From: Burkholderiales bacterium | GTDB taxonomy: Bacteria > Pseudomonadota > Gammaproteobacteria > Burkholderiales > JAHFRG01 | Direction of reading: 5' to 3' | Length of the DNA stretch: 52,813 nucleotides | NCBI GenBank assembly: GCA_035518095.1 | Contig: DATIXX010000036.1 | Location: forward strand, 1-52,813 | Part shown: in pieces, positions 1 through 8,556 of the stretch | Layout of the letters: each line of letters begins with the position of its first letter | Position numbering within the stretch: position 1 is the first letter of the stretch | The notes under the pieces: generated by a model | The model's database searches: none | Told to the model about the DNA's origin: nothing | The model's input: only the letters and a program-made list of their open reading frames with translations | Translations under genes and position numbers: made by a program

Positions 1-274
1 AATCGGATTGTCGATGCTGGTGAATGTCGACACGCACAATCGCACAGGCGCGCGCCTGCCGCAACTTGCCCAGAACACGCCGAGTTATGCGACCGACGTA
101 TTCCAGTCGCAGGATGCCGGCGCCGATGCGCGCGCAAAATCGATTATCGGAGCTAACGAAGGCGAAACGGCACGATCCGCCCGCGACATCGATCACGGGA
201 GCGGCGGGAATCGGAGTCGCCTGGTGGGAGTTGATGGCGCGAAGCCACGCCCCACAGCGCCCGAAGGGTTTTAA
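1..274 (+). CDS. emrA: EmrA-like HlyD-family efflux adaptor, C-terminal end only
   Basis: The reading frame is open from the window edge (codons begin at base 2) to the stop at 272-274. It begins IGLSMLVNVDTHNRTGARLP, which resembles the last beta-barrel segment of EmrA-type membrane-fusion proteins. The following TDVFQSQDAGADARAKSIIG resembles the usual EmrA tail. These adaptors bridge an inner-membrane MFS pump to an outer-membrane channel. The EmrB-type pump starts 23 bases downstream, which is the normal emrAB order. The final 35 or so residues are polar and unlike typical EmrA ends, so a frameshifted or extended tail is possible. The N-terminal part lies outside the window. Confidence 0.7.
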   Translation, partial: IGLSMLVNVDTHNRTGARLPQLAQNTPSYATDVFQSQDAGADARAKSIIGANEGETARSARDIDHGSGGNRSRLVGVDGAKPRPTAPEGF

Positions 275-297
275 TACCATTTCGCGAGAACGCAGTT

Positions 298-1896
298 ATG
301 GCCGCCGCATCGAGTACCGCTGACGTTCCAGCCGCAAGACCGGCCACGGCTGTTGCTGCGCCGCTTCAGGGCGGCGCGCTTGTATTGGGCAGCCTCGCGC
401 TGGCGCTCGCGACTTTCATGAATGTGCTCGACACCTCGATCGCCAACGTATCGCTGCCCACGATTGCAGGCGACCTCGGAGTTTCGGCGGAGCAAGGCAC
501 CTGGATCATTACCTCGTTCGCCGTGGCCAACGCAATCTCGCTGCCGCTCACCGGTTGGCTTTCGCAGCGTTATGGGCAGGTACGTCTTTTCACGGCGTCG
601 GTGGTGCTGTTTGTGATTGCCTCTTTTTTATGCGGTTTCGCGCCTTCGATGGGGTTGCTGATTTTTTTCCGGGTGATTCAGGGCGCGGTGGCGGGACCGA
701 TGATCCCGCTATCCCAGTCGTTGCTGCTCTCGAGTTATCCCAAGCAAAAAGCGGGCACTGCCCTTGCAATGTGGTCCATCACCACGCTGGTGGCGCCGGG
801 GGTAGGGCCGCTGCTTGGCGGCTGGATCACGGATGATTATTCTTGGCCGTGGATTTTCTACATCAACGTGCCCATCGGCATCGCCGCTGCGGCGGTGACG
901 TGGGTCATTTACAGCAAGCGCGAGACGGCCACGCGCAAGCTTCCGATCGACACCGTCGGGCTGGGGCTGCTCATAATCTGGGTGGGCGCGCTGCAGGTCA
1001 TGCTCGACAAGGGCAAGGACCTCGACTGGTTTAATTCGACGTTCATCACAGCGCTCGCTATCACGACCATCGTAGGCTTTGCGCTGTTTCTGGTATGGGA
1101 ACTCACCGAACAGCATCCTATCGTGCACCTGCGGCTGTTCAAGGTGCGCAATTTTTGGACCGGCACGCTCGCGGTTTCGCTCGGCTACGGCACTTTCTTC
1201 GGTAATATCGTGCTGCTTCCCCTGTGGCTGCAGAAATACATGGGCTACACCGCGACGCTTGCCGGCGTGACACTGGCGCCGGTTGCGCTGTTTGCCGTCG
1301 TGCTGTCGCCTGTGGTCGGCAAAACTATCGATCGCGTCGACGCGCGCATTTTTGCAACCGCGTCCTTCGTGGTGTTCGCCGTAATGATGTTCATGCGTTC
1401 GCACTTTAACACCCAGGCCGACCTCTACACGATACTGATGCCGACCATCGTGCAAGGCGTGGCGGTCGCTATTTTTTTTATTCCGCTGATCACGATTTCC
1501 CTTGCAGGCGTGCCCCCGGATCAGATTGCCGCAGCGACCGGTTTGAGCAATTTCGCGCGCGTGTTGGCAGGCTCATTTGGCACGTCGATTGTGACCACCC
1601 TGTGGGATGACCGCGCGAAACTCCATCACTCGCACCTTGTCGAGTACATTACGACCTACAGCCCGGTTTCCACGCAGTCGTTTGCAAACCTTCAGGCCTT
1701 GGGCCTGAATACCGGGCAAAGCCATGCCATGGTGAATCGCGTGATCGATCAGCAGGCATTCCTGCTTTCGGCAATCGACATTTTCTACGCATCGGCCATT
1801 CTGTTTCTGCTTTTGATTCCGGTCATCTGGCTCGCGAAACCCTGCAAAGGCACTCCAGACAGTGCCGGCGGCGGCGGCTCTTCATTCCGATGTTGA
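298..1896 (+). CDS. emrB: DHA2-family MFS multidrug exporter (EmrB/QacA type)
   Basis: This is a 532-residue inner-membrane protein with about 14 hydrophobic segments, the size expected of the 14-TM DHA2 family, which exports drugs by proton antiport. Visible signatures are LDTSIANVSLPTI at residues 44-56 (motif D1 of the family), the segment GWLSQRYGQVR that corresponds to the cytoplasmic loop motif A, and APGVGPLLGG, the antiporter motif C, near residue 165. The ATG at 298 follows the end of the EmrA-like gene by 23 bases, so the two are probably cotranscribed. The substrate cannot be read from sequence. The C-terminus is short and Gly/Ser-rich. Confidence 0.9.
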   Translation: MAAASSTADVPAARPATAVAAPLQGGALVLGSLALALATFMNVLDTSIANVSLPTIAGDLGVSAEQGTWIITSFAVANAISLPLTGWLSQRYGQVRLFTASVVLFVIASFLCGFAPSMGLLIFFRVIQGAVAGPMIPLSQSLLLSSYPKQKAGTALAMWSITTLVAPGVGPLLGGWITDDYSWPWIFYINVPIGIAAAAVTWVIYSKRETATRKLPIDTVGLGLLIIWVGALQVMLDKGKDLDWFNSTFITALAITTIVGFALFLVWELTEQHPIVHLRLFKVRNFWTGTLAVSLGYGTFFGNIVLLPLWLQKYMGYTATLAGVTLAPVALFAVVLSPVVGKTIDRVDARIFATASFVVFAVMMFMRSHFNTQADLYTILMPTIVQGVAVAIFFIPLITISLAGVPPDQIAAATGLSNFARVLAGSFGTSIVTTLWDDRAKLHHSHLVEYITTYSPVSTQSFANLQALGLNTGQSHAMVNRVIDQQAFLLSAIDIFYASAILFLLLIPVIWLAKPCKGTPDSAGGGGSSFRC

Positions 1897-1944
1897 CGTC
1901 AAATCCGGCTTGCTTTCATTAATTCGTTGAAAGACACAAACCAC

Positions 1945-2094
1945 ATGAGGCTCTACTACTATCCGGACGCATCCTCGATGGCCCCGCACAGAGTGCTGCG
2001 CGAGGCGGGCTGCAAATTCGACCTGGATAAGGCGGACTTCGCCACGATGAAAACCGTGAACGGAGAACATTTCCGGAAAATCCATGCGAAATGA
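1945..2094 (+). pseudogene. Truncated glutathione S-transferase N-terminal fragment
   Basis: A 49-codon frame starts MRLYYYPDASSMAPHRVLRE and resembles the first 50 residues of bacterial GSTs (KLYYSPGACS...HIALREAG...), including the thioredoxin-fold beta1-alpha1 segment. It stops where the conserved INPKG-x-VP loop should begin, and no frame downstream continues the family. A GST needs about 200 residues, so this piece cannot bind substrate or dimerise normally. It is most simply a remnant left by a deletion next to the repeat that starts at 2163. An expressed small protein cannot be excluded. Confidence 0.6.
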
Positions 2095-2456
2095 CCAGTC
2101 GCGAATTTCTATACCACTTCATCTGACGGTTTTTGGGACACTTTTGTACTAATTTTCGAATTGGCGAGCGTTGCAAGGCATTGATTGACAATATTCCCCG
2201 ATGCTATGTTCCAGACAGGGTGCCAGTGGCCGTGAGTTCGAATCGCACCGTCCCAACCAGCAATATCAATGGCTCGTTTGTGGACTTCGCGGGCTATTTT
2301 TACTGTGCGGACACAGCCAGGGATACAAAACATTCGGCGCTCGATCAATAATCATCACGCTGGTCCGACGGCCTTGAAGCCCAAGACGTCGTTCTTTCAC
2401 CGTGGCAACTCGGGTTACAATTTCGTTAGGGCTCGCCGCCTTTACTACCCGTCATC
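2095..2456. other. Gene-poor gap with a tRNA-like repeat
   Basis: No credible gene is seen in these 362 bases. The gap holds the tRNA-Gly-like repeat copy at 2163-2260. Beyond it lies about 190 bases of unassigned sequence that must contain the promoter of the MCE operon starting at 2457. Short open frames here have no recognisable family. Confidence 0.5.
2163..2260 (+). repeat. tRNA-Gly-like remnant with promoter-like leader, copy 1
   Basis: This roughly 98-bp sequence aligns with 11440-11535. Shared parts are a leader (GGCGAGCGTTGCAAGGCATT here, about 24 of 30 bases equal with the GATTNACAAT that follows), a GATG block, a GGGTG stretch and a T-arm-like GTGAGTTCGAATCGCAC. TTGACA at 2186-2191 followed by TATGTT looks like a promoter, although the spacer is only about 14 bases. 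The end CCGTCCCAACCA recalls an acceptor strand plus CCA. The D-arm and anticodon arm are missing, so this is not a functional tRNA. The T-stem has one mismatch, which makes this the more decayed copy. Confidence 0.6.
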
Positions 2457-3578
2457 ATGATTACCTCCCCGTCGCTTCGCTACGTAGCTATTCCGGATAG
2501 AGAAGGACGGGTTGAACTTACCGGCGCATGGAATTTGGCGGCTTTGGGGAAGCAGATTAATTTGCTTCGCTCCCAGCTCGTAACCTACGCTGCCAATCAG
2601 GGCTTGCACTGGGATTTGAAGGGCGTCGATTCTCTGGACACTGTGGGCGCAGCTTTGCTCTGGCAGGCCTGGGGTGAGCGTCGAGTGAAAAATCTCAGCT
2701 TGCGGCCCGAGCATGATGCGCTTTTTGTTGGCCTTGGCTCTACGGGTGAACACGTGTCACCCGGCGCACGATATGACTGGACTGTGCCTGTCGTGACCAT
2801 AGGAGAATCCGTCCTTGCCTTTCTCAGTTACCTCTATGCTGCGGTTCAGCTTTTCGGCCAACTCGCACTCGACGCGGCCTATTTATTGGCGCGTCCATCG
2901 CGCGCACCCTGGCGGGAAATCTCGACGAACATTTACCGGGCCGGTGCGCAAGCGTTGCCGATTACCGCATTGTTGGGATTTCTCATCGGGGTAGTAATCG
3001 GTTATTTGTCGGCGGAACAACTGCGGATATTTGGAGCCGGCGTTTACATTATTAATATTCTGGGCATCAGCATTATTCGGGAACTGGGTCCGGTGCTTTG
3101 TGCAATTCTGGTGGCAGGCCGCTCCGGTTCCGCGATGACTGCTCAGCTGGGTGTTATGAAGATTACACAGGAATTGGATGCACTGTCTGTCATGGGCATT
3201 TCACACACCACGCGACTGATTTTGCCCAAAGTGGTTGCGCTTGCTGTGTCTTTGCCTTTACTTGTTCTCTGGACCGATGCGGCCGCGCTGCTTGGCGGCA
3301 TGGTTTCAGCCGGGTTCGAGCTGGATATCAGTTACCGGTTCTTTCTAACGCGCTTGCCGGATGTTGTGCCCATCGCCAATCTCTGGCTGGGGTTCAGTAA
3401 GGCTGTGGTGTTCGGTCTTCTGATCGGAATCATCGCCTGCCAGTTCGGTCTAAGAATTCACCGTGACACGTCCAGCTTGGCCATCGGCACCACCACCTCA
3501 GTGGTTACATCGATTACGATTGTCATCGTCACAGATTCTATATTCGCAGTCCTGTTCTCCCACGTGGGGCTCCGATGA
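2457..3578 (+). CDS. MlaE-family ABC permease with fused N-terminal STAS-like domain
   Basis: This 373-residue protein has two parts. Residues 15-95 look like a STAS/MlaB-type domain (a VELTGAWNL strand, then DLKGVDSLDTVGAALLWQAW). Residues 115-373 form the MlaE permease, with the family hallmark RELGPVLCAILVAGRSGSA at 208-226 followed by MTAQLGVMKITQELDALSVM. MlaE permeases form the membrane core of MCE transporters that move phospholipids or other lipids between the inner membrane and the cell envelope. The gene heads a four-gene operon, and its stop overlaps the start of the ATPase gene. A fused STAS domain would replace a separate MlaB. The lipid substrate is unknown. Confidence 0.88.
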   Translation: MITSPSLRYVAIPDREGRVELTGAWNLAALGKQINLLRSQLVTYAANQGLHWDLKGVDSLDTVGAALLWQAWGERRVKNLSLRPEHDALFVGLGSTGEHVSPGARYDWTVPVVTIGESVLAFLSYLYAAVQLFGQLALDAAYLLARPSRAPWREISTNIYRAGAQALPITALLGFLIGVVIGYLSAEQLRIFGAGVYIINILGISIIRELGPVLCAILVAGRSGSAMTAQLGVMKITQELDALSVMGISHTTRLILPKVVALAVSLPLLVLWTDAAALLGGMVSAGFELDISYRFFLTRLPDVVPIANLWLGFSKAVVFGLLIGIIACQFGLRIHRDTSSLAIGTTTSVVTSITIVIVTDSIFAVLFSHVGLR

Positions 3579-4366
3579 TGAACGAAGAATGTGTTATCGA
3601 GGTGGAAGGATTATGGACCCGCTTCGGCGAGACCGTGATACACCGCGACATTAATCTATGCGTCCACCGCGGCGAAGTGCTTGCGCTGGTGGGCGGATCG
3701 GGCAGCGGCAAGACCACATTGCTGAGGCAAATGCTCGGATTGGAAAAACCGGCCCGTGGGACAGTCTGCCTGTTCTGTCAAGCGTTGCGGTCATGCGGTC
3801 CGGACGCTATGCGGCAAATGCATAACCGCTGTGGTGTGTTGTTTCAGGACGGCGCGCTGTTCACTGCGCTTACTGTTTATGACAACGTCGCCTTGCCCCT
3901 TCGTGAACTCGGGCTGCTGGACGAAGCCGTCATCAATAGTCTGGTTATGGTAAAACTGGACCTGGTTGAAATCGCCGCGGCCGATGCTGAGAAATTCCCC
4001 GCTGAACTTTCAGGCGGCATGGTAAAACGCGTCGCGCTGGCCCGTGCAATCGCCCTCGATCCTGAATTGCTGTTTCTGGATGAACCGACGGCGGGATTGG
4101 ATCCCGAACGCAGCGAAAGTTTTGTGAAATTGATTAAGATGCTGCGCAGTCAACTTCACCTGACCGTAGTAATGGCGACTCACGACCTGAATTCGGTCGT
4201 CGAACTCAGCGACAGAGTTGCTGTATTGACGGACCAACGTCTGGTCGCCGTTGCTCCACTCAAGGAACTTATAAAGCTGGATGATCCCTTTATTCGGAAT
4301 TTCTTTCTGGGTGAGCGGGGGCGCTGTGCACTTACCGGGATGGAAAACGCTCGCCTGAGCGCTTAA
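3575..4366 (+). CDS. MlaF-type ABC transporter ATPase
   Basis: This 263-residue cytoplasmic ATPase powers the MCE lipid transporter. Walker A is GGSGSGKTT at 40-48, the Q-loop is at LFQDGALF (89-96), the ABC signature is LSGGM at 145-149, and Walker B is LLFLDEP at 165-171, followed by a D-loop (GLD) and a switch His in ATHDL. LSGGM instead of LSGGQ is typical of MlaF relatives. The ATGATG start overlaps the permease stop by four bases, which implies translational coupling. The partners are the permease before it and the MCE protein after it. Confidence 0.92.
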   Translation: MMNEECVIEVEGLWTRFGETVIHRDINLCVHRGEVLALVGGSGSGKTTLLRQMLGLEKPARGTVCLFCQALRSCGPDAMRQMHNRCGVLFQDGALFTALTVYDNVALPLRELGLLDEAVINSLVMVKLDLVEIAAADAEKFPAELSGGMVKRVALARAIALDPELLFLDEPTAGLDPERSESFVKLIKMLRSQLHLTVVMATHDLNSVVELSDRVAVLTDQRLVAVAPLKELIKLDDPFIRNFFLGERGRCALTGMENARLSA

Positions 4367-4411
4367 GTCGCTGCGCTGTGAGAACTCTTGTTACTTAAAG
4401 GAGGCGCAACA

Positions 4412-5359
4412 ATGGAAAATCGCGCGTATGCCCTGGCGGCGGGTATCTTTGTGCTTGTGCTTTGTGCTGCGCTTGCCGCCGCGATATTCTGGTTTAAGGG
4501 GATTTCTACGGTCCCGGTGAATGCCTACTTGGTCGTTTCCAGATCATCGGTCTCGGGTCTCAATCCACAGGCACCGGTTCGTTTTCGCGGTGTGACGGTG
4601 GGCAAAGTTGATACGATAGGCTTCGATCCGAGCAATTCACAGAACATTTTAATCCGCATACTTGTCGACCACACCGCTCCCATTACTAAGGGAACTTATG
4701 CGCAGCTCGCTCCCCAAGGCGTTACCGGGCTTTCCTACGTTCAGCTTGACGACAAGGGTCTGCGGCGCGAGCCCCTGAATACCGATTTCGAGCATCCGGC
4801 TCGAATTGAAATGCGCCCTTCGGTTCTTGACAAACTAAGCACCGAAGGCCAGGACCTGATTGTCGCGGCGAACGAGACCGCCACGCGGGTAAATGCGCTT
4901 CTCAATGATGAAACACAGGCGCATTTGCGGCGCACGCTTGCTAACCTTGATACCGCCTCCGCCCGTATTGCATCGATCGCGAGCGAGCTGGAACCGACCT
5001 TAAGGACGCTGCCGGCGCTTTCCAGTAAAACCAACCAGGTGCTTACTGACGCGGATGAATTTTTGCTCAATCTGGACCGACTGTCGACGCAAACTCAGGC
5101 ACACCTGAATGCTCTCGATGTGGTGGCCCAAAATGCAGAAGAAATCGGCTCAAAGGGCAAGGCGGTGGGCGATGCATTGATTGACGATACCCTGCCGAAA
5201 TTATCGGATTTGATTGGAAACCTTTCTAACACTTCGCGCACTCTAAATGGGCTGCTGGCGGATATCCGCGAACGGCCGCAAAGTCTCGTGTTCGGGGCAG
5301 CCGTGCCTGAACCCGGTCCCGGAGAGAAGGGTTTCTCACCCGAAGGTAGAAATCAGTGA
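4412..5359 (+). CDS. MCE-domain (MlaD-like) substrate-binding protein
   Basis: I chose the ATG at 4412 because AAAGGAGGCG lies just upstream; an earlier in-frame start at 4388 lacks this. The 315-residue product has one N-terminal membrane anchor (about residues 7-28) and then an MCE domain (about 37-115, with SVSGLNPQAPVRFRGVTVGKV-like sequence, split here as SVSGLNPQAPV and RFRGVTVGKV). A long, mostly helical C-terminal tail with regular Leu/Thr spacing follows (about 140-290). MCE proteins form periplasmic hexamers that carry lipid. The helical tail suggests a tube-like extension as in PqiB/Yeb-type proteins, although with only one MCE domain. The stop overlaps the next start. Confidence 0.9.
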   Translation: MENRAYALAAGIFVLVLCAALAAAIFWFKGISTVPVNAYLVVSRSSVSGLNPQAPVRFRGVTVGKVDTIGFDPSNSQNILIRILVDHTAPITKGTYAQLAPQGVTGLSYVQLDDKGLRREPLNTDFEHPARIEMRPSVLDKLSTEGQDLIVAANETATRVNALLNDETQAHLRRTLANLDTASARIASIASELEPTLRTLPALSSKTNQVLTDADEFLLNLDRLSTQTQAHLNALDVVAQNAEEIGSKGKAVGDALIDDTLPKLSDLIGNLSNTSRTLNGLLADIRERPQSLVFGAAVPEPGPGEKGFSPEGRNQ

Positions 5360-5967
5360 GGAGATTGGCTGGGGTCCTGGCGTTATCGGCGTTTCTCGCC
5401 GGCTGTATATCCGCGCCGCAGTCTCGAGGGCCCGCCGCGGTCTATGATTTGGGCCCGCTGCCTATCCATGAAAATTCAAAATGCATCAATGCCACCCTGC
5501 TCATTCCCAATATTGCGGCACCGTCGTGGCTCGATTCTCCGGATATTACTTATCGTTTGGATTACGACAATAAAACCCGTCATCATGCCTACGCAGACAG
5601 CCGCTGGGTCGCCGCGCCAGCAGCGTTGCTCAGTCAACGACTCAGGCAGCGCATTGCCGCGGCCAATGAAAAAGGAGTGCTTGACAGCCGCGACGGCGCG
5701 CAGGCGGATTATCTGGTCCGCATGGAGTTACAGGAATTCACTCAGGTGTTTTACTCGGAGAAATGCAGCTACGTGGCAATCGGGCTGCGCGCAAGCGTGA
5801 TTCGGCTCCCTGATCGTAAGCTCATTGCGCAGCGGAGCTTTCTCCTCAGGCGTGAGGCCCCAAGCCCAAATGCCGAAGGCGCAGTCAAAGGTTTGGTTGA
5901 CGCCAGCGATAGTCTCATCAGCGAATTGATCGACTGGGTTTCGCGAAATCTGGCCACCCAAAATTAG
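5356..5967 (+). CDS. ABC-type transport auxiliary lipoprotein (PqiC-like)
   Basis: This 203-residue protein starts at GTG 5356, overlapping the MCE stop as GTGA. A lipoprotein signal is clear: MRRLAGVLALSAFLAGC, with the lipidated Cys at 17. The rest fits the ABC_trans_aux/PqiC family, including YDLGPLP near residue 30 and the WLDSPDITYRLDY region. Such lipoproteins sit in the outer membrane and dock MCE complexes there. As the last gene of the operon it probably gives the transporter its outer-membrane contact. Confidence 0.85.
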   Translation: MRRLAGVLALSAFLAGCISAPQSRGPAAVYDLGPLPIHENSKCINATLLIPNIAAPSWLDSPDITYRLDYDNKTRHHAYADSRWVAAPAALLSQRLRQRIAAANEKGVLDSRDGAQADYLVRMELQEFTQVFYSEKCSYVAIGLRASVIRLPDRKLIAQRSFLLRREAPSPNAEGAVKGLVDASDSLISELIDWVSRNLATQN

Positions 5968-6539
5968 GCGGTTCGCCCCGATTTTCTAACATGGGCGCAC
6001 ACTATTCGTTTTCAAAGGCCCCGTGTCTTGTGACCCGAATGGCGAAGGCAGCGCAGCGGATGGTGACTTTACTATTGGCGACGCAGAAGAAAGCCACCAA
6101 AGAAAAACGCGACCCCGGTTCGCCGACTTCGTCTTCGCTCTTCAGCCAAAACTGGCGCTGCGCAACTCGCGCTTCGCGCTCAGATAAGTCTGGCTTCACT
6201 CTGCACGGTTAGGCCTGGTCACTTCGCGGCTCATTGTGGATAGCAAAAGCCAAACCCAATAAAAAAACTATTAGCTGCATTCATCTAGAAGCAAAAATTT
6301 GACGCCCAGTTTTTGAAATTGTCTGATCCCGGCCAAAGCAATGCCACTGCACTAGCGTAGGGCGCAAGTGTAGCTGATTGATCCATGTTGGTGCATTCGA
6401 ATTAAATAAATTCCATGTAAAACAATCGAATCGTACTAGGCCTAAATTTTGCTGGACCTTACCACGAATTGAATCGTGCATTTGTACTAGAGGAGTGCGT
6501 CGCGCTTCAGGAAACATAGCCAGCAAGGAGGAAAAAATC
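5968..6539. other. Intergenic region before the ammonium transporter
   Basis: These 572 bases hold a dispersed repeat (6061-6233) and then an AT-rich stretch (about 6240-6520) that should carry the ammonium transporter promoter. I looked for a sigma-54 site (TGGCAC-N5-TTGCA) and did not find a convincing one. The 73-codon frame at 5991-6212 lies mostly within the repeat and is not believed to be a gene. Confidence 0.5.
6061..6233 (+). repeat. Dispersed hairpin-headed repeat, copy 1
   Basis: This segment shares layout and sequence with 23194-23369. It begins with a decayed hairpin (TGGTGACTTTACT against AGAAAGCCACCA), runs into AAAGAAAAACGCGACCCC, and ends with CGCTGCGCAACTCGCGC, CGCGCTCAGA and CGCGGCTCA. 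The other copy has a perfect 16-bp stem and the same tail. It is interpreted as a non-coding interspersed repeat; no mobile-element gene is attached. Confidence 0.55.
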
Positions 6540-7988
6540 ATGAAACGGTTCGTAGTTTCCACGTTGCTTCTTCTGTTCAGCATTTTAAATCTCACCGTCC
6601 TACCACTCGCGTTTGCCGATACGCAACCCACTACGCCGGCTCCAGCAGCAGCGGCAGCCGCGCCGGCTGCTCCTCCAGGGGAGTATGTGTCAGCTCCAGC
6701 GTGGTTGAATACAGGCAACAATGCGTGGCAGCTTGCAGCCGCAACCTTCGTAGGCTTACAGAGCGTACCGGGCCTGATGCTCATCTATGCAGGGTTGGTC
6801 AAAAAGAAATGGGCAATCAACAGTGCGTTCATGGCGTTTTATGCTTTTGCCGCAACCCTGGTGGTGTGGGCGCTCTTTGCTTACAACATGGCCTTTGGCC
6901 CACAATGGTTCCCGTTCCTCGGGCACCCTGGACCCGCAATCGCGGCGGGTTTTGAGTTAGGGCAGGCGAGTGTCCCGGCGGCGGCGTCCGGGATGCCGGA
7001 TCTCACCTTTCCCATGGCGACGTTGATGTTCTTCCAGTTCGTCTTTGCCGCAATCACGGTCATCATCCTGGGAGGCTCACTGATCGGGCGCATGAATTTT
7101 AAAGCATGGATAATCTTCGTCCCTCTTTGGATAACGTGCATCTACACCGTCGGGGCGTTTAGCCTATGGGGCGGCGGCTGGCTCGCTAGCTTGGGGGCAC
7201 TCGACTTCTCGGGCGGCTATGTGATCCACCTTGCTGCCGGCGTCTCAGGCTTTGTGGCCGCAGCGGTGATTGGTCCGCGGTTACAGCGTGACAGAGAAAC
7301 ATTTGCGCCCAACAACCTGCTGATCGCTATGGCTGGCGCGGGCATCCTGTGGTTGGGGTGGAATGGCTTTAATGGGGGTGACCCGTACTTCGCAAACGCC
7401 AACGCAGGGGGCGCCGTCTTCAACACGAATCTTTGCACCGCGGTCGCTTTGCTGACATGGACGGTCATGGACTCAATGGCGTACGGCAAGCCGTCGATAA
7501 CCGGGGCGATCAATGGCATGATTGCCGGCCTCGTTGGAATTACGCCGGCGGCTGGGTATGTCAATGGGTGGGGCGCAATCATTATCGGCGTCGTTGTCGG
7601 TATCATTCCCTGGTTTAGCATGAACAAGTTTCAGAAGACAAAGTTCATGTCCAAAGCAGACGATACATTGAGCGTGTTCTCCACACACGGTGTGGCGGGC
7701 CTTTGTGGCGGCCTTTTGACAGGTATTCTGGCTAATCCGGATATGCTTGTTTACCTTGGCACCGGCGCGAAGGCACCCGGTGTCAATGCTACCGGCTGGT
7801 TTTACGGCAATTTCCCGCAACTGATACTGCAAGGGGAGGCCGCGCTGTTCATCATCGTACTCAACGCCGTTGGCACCTATATTCTGCTCAAGCTCATTTC
7901 TCTGGTGGTTCCGCTACGTATGAATGACAAGCAGTTGGAAGAGGGCGATTTTGAGGTACACGGCGAACAGGCGTATCCGTCGATTTGA
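6540..7988 (+). CDS. amt: Ammonium transporter (Amt family)
   Basis: The start at 6540 is set by GGAGGAAAAAATC directly upstream. The 482-residue product has a cleavable-looking signal (residues 1-26, ending AFA), a Pro/Ala-rich linker, then about 11 membrane helices. The pore His pair of Amt proteins is visible: His230 in GGYVIHLAAG and His383 in FSTHGVAGL. The WLGWNGFNGGDP segment (271-282) replaces the usual WFGWFGFN. The protein conducts ammonium into the cell. A PII protein that could gate it is encoded 1.3 kb downstream on the other strand, so the classical glnK-amtB operon is absent here. The Gly-Gly-Asp variant suggests a separate Amt subgroup. Confidence 0.92.
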   Translation: MKRFVVSTLLLLFSILNLTVLPLAFADTQPTTPAPAAAAAAPAAPPGEYVSAPAWLNTGNNAWQLAAATFVGLQSVPGLMLIYAGLVKKKWAINSAFMAFYAFAATLVVWALFAYNMAFGPQWFPFLGHPGPAIAAGFELGQASVPAAASGMPDLTFPMATLMFFQFVFAAITVIILGGSLIGRMNFKAWIIFVPLWITCIYTVGAFSLWGGGWLASLGALDFSGGYVIHLAAGVSGFVAAAVIGPRLQRDRETFAPNNLLIAMAGAGILWLGWNGFNGGDPYFANANAGGAVFNTNLCTAVALLTWTVMDSMAYGKPSITGAINGMIAGLVGITPAAGYVNGWGAIIIGVVVGIIPWFSMNKFQKTKFMSKADDTLSVFSTHGVAGLCGGLLTGILANPDMLVYLGTGAKAPGVNATGWFYGNFPQLILQGEAALFIIVLNAVGTYILLKLISLVVPLRMNDKQLEEGDFEVHGEQAYPSI

Positions 7989-8067
7989 ACAGATTACCCG
8001 TGTCGCACACAACAACGAGAGGACGCCACTAATTGTCGGATAGCTACCCTTAAACCATGGTTCTGGA

Positions 8068-8098
8068 AATCGGCGGGAATGCGCTGGGCCCGCCGATT
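8068..8098 (+). terminator. Possible terminator after the ammonium transporter
   Basis: AATCGGCGGG (8068-8077) and CCCGCCGATT (8089-8098) form a perfect 10-bp stem with an 11-base loop, 80 bases after the amt stop. What follows is T-rich (TAGTCTTTGTTGTTT) rather than a clean T-run, so termination may be partial or of another kind. Confidence 0.5.
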
Positions 8099-8220
8099 CC
8101 CAATAGTCTTTGTTGTTTAGGCTCTCCATAGTTTAGTGGGGACGTAAACGCCCCCGGAATGGTGAAGTGCTATAAAACGGATCAGCGGAATGTAACGCAA
8201 TTTGCAGCGAGACGTTCGTT

Positions 8221-8556
8221 ATGATCAGTTACCGCGGAGCTCGCGTAACAAATGTTTTGGCGGCATTCTTAGCCCGGCTATTGCTGTTGTGCTCGGACGC
8301 GCATGCAGATGCCTCAGAAGCAGTCCTGCGTTGCACAAATCCGGTTAGTGGTGCCACTTGGGACATGCCGATAGACTTTGAAAACAACACGGCAAATTCA
8401 TTTCCCGCCACATTTACAGATAATAGTATTGATTGGCATGACGTGTCGCACGGCGGGCACTATTCTTTTGATCGGGTCTCTGGCGGCTTAACTGTCATCT
8501 ACGCATCAAGCATGGGCGGTTTCTCGCTGAAACTTACGTGTCGTCTTACCGAATGA
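8221..8556 (+). CDS. Small secreted protein of unknown function
   Basis: This 111-residue protein is unrecognised. A hydrophobic N-terminal stretch (about residues 11-24, LAAFLARLLLLCSDAHA) looks like a signal peptide with cleavage after Ala-His-Ala. The mature part of about 80 residues has two Cys (in LRCTNP and LTCRLTE) at its ends, which could form a disulfide closing a small beta domain. Many Ser/Thr/Asn residues and HDVSHGGHYSF support an exported domain. The stop overlaps the ATG of the next gene (ATGA), so the two are probably translated together. Confidence 0.6.
   Translation: MISYRGARVTNVLAAFLARLLLLCSDAHADASEAVLRCTNPVSGATWDMPIDFENNTANSFPATFTDNSIDWHDVSHGGHYSFDRVSGGLTVIYASSMGGFSLKLTCRLTE

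Noticed and set aside
2134..2258. Full-length tRNA using TGGGACA at 2134 as 5' acceptor strand
   Set aside because: The distance to the matching CGTCCCA is about 124 bases without D- or anticodon arms, so the match is more likely chance.
5991..6212. A 73-codon plus-strand frame after the MCE operon
   Set aside because: Most of it lies in the dispersed repeat that recurs at 23194-23369, where the frame is not kept.
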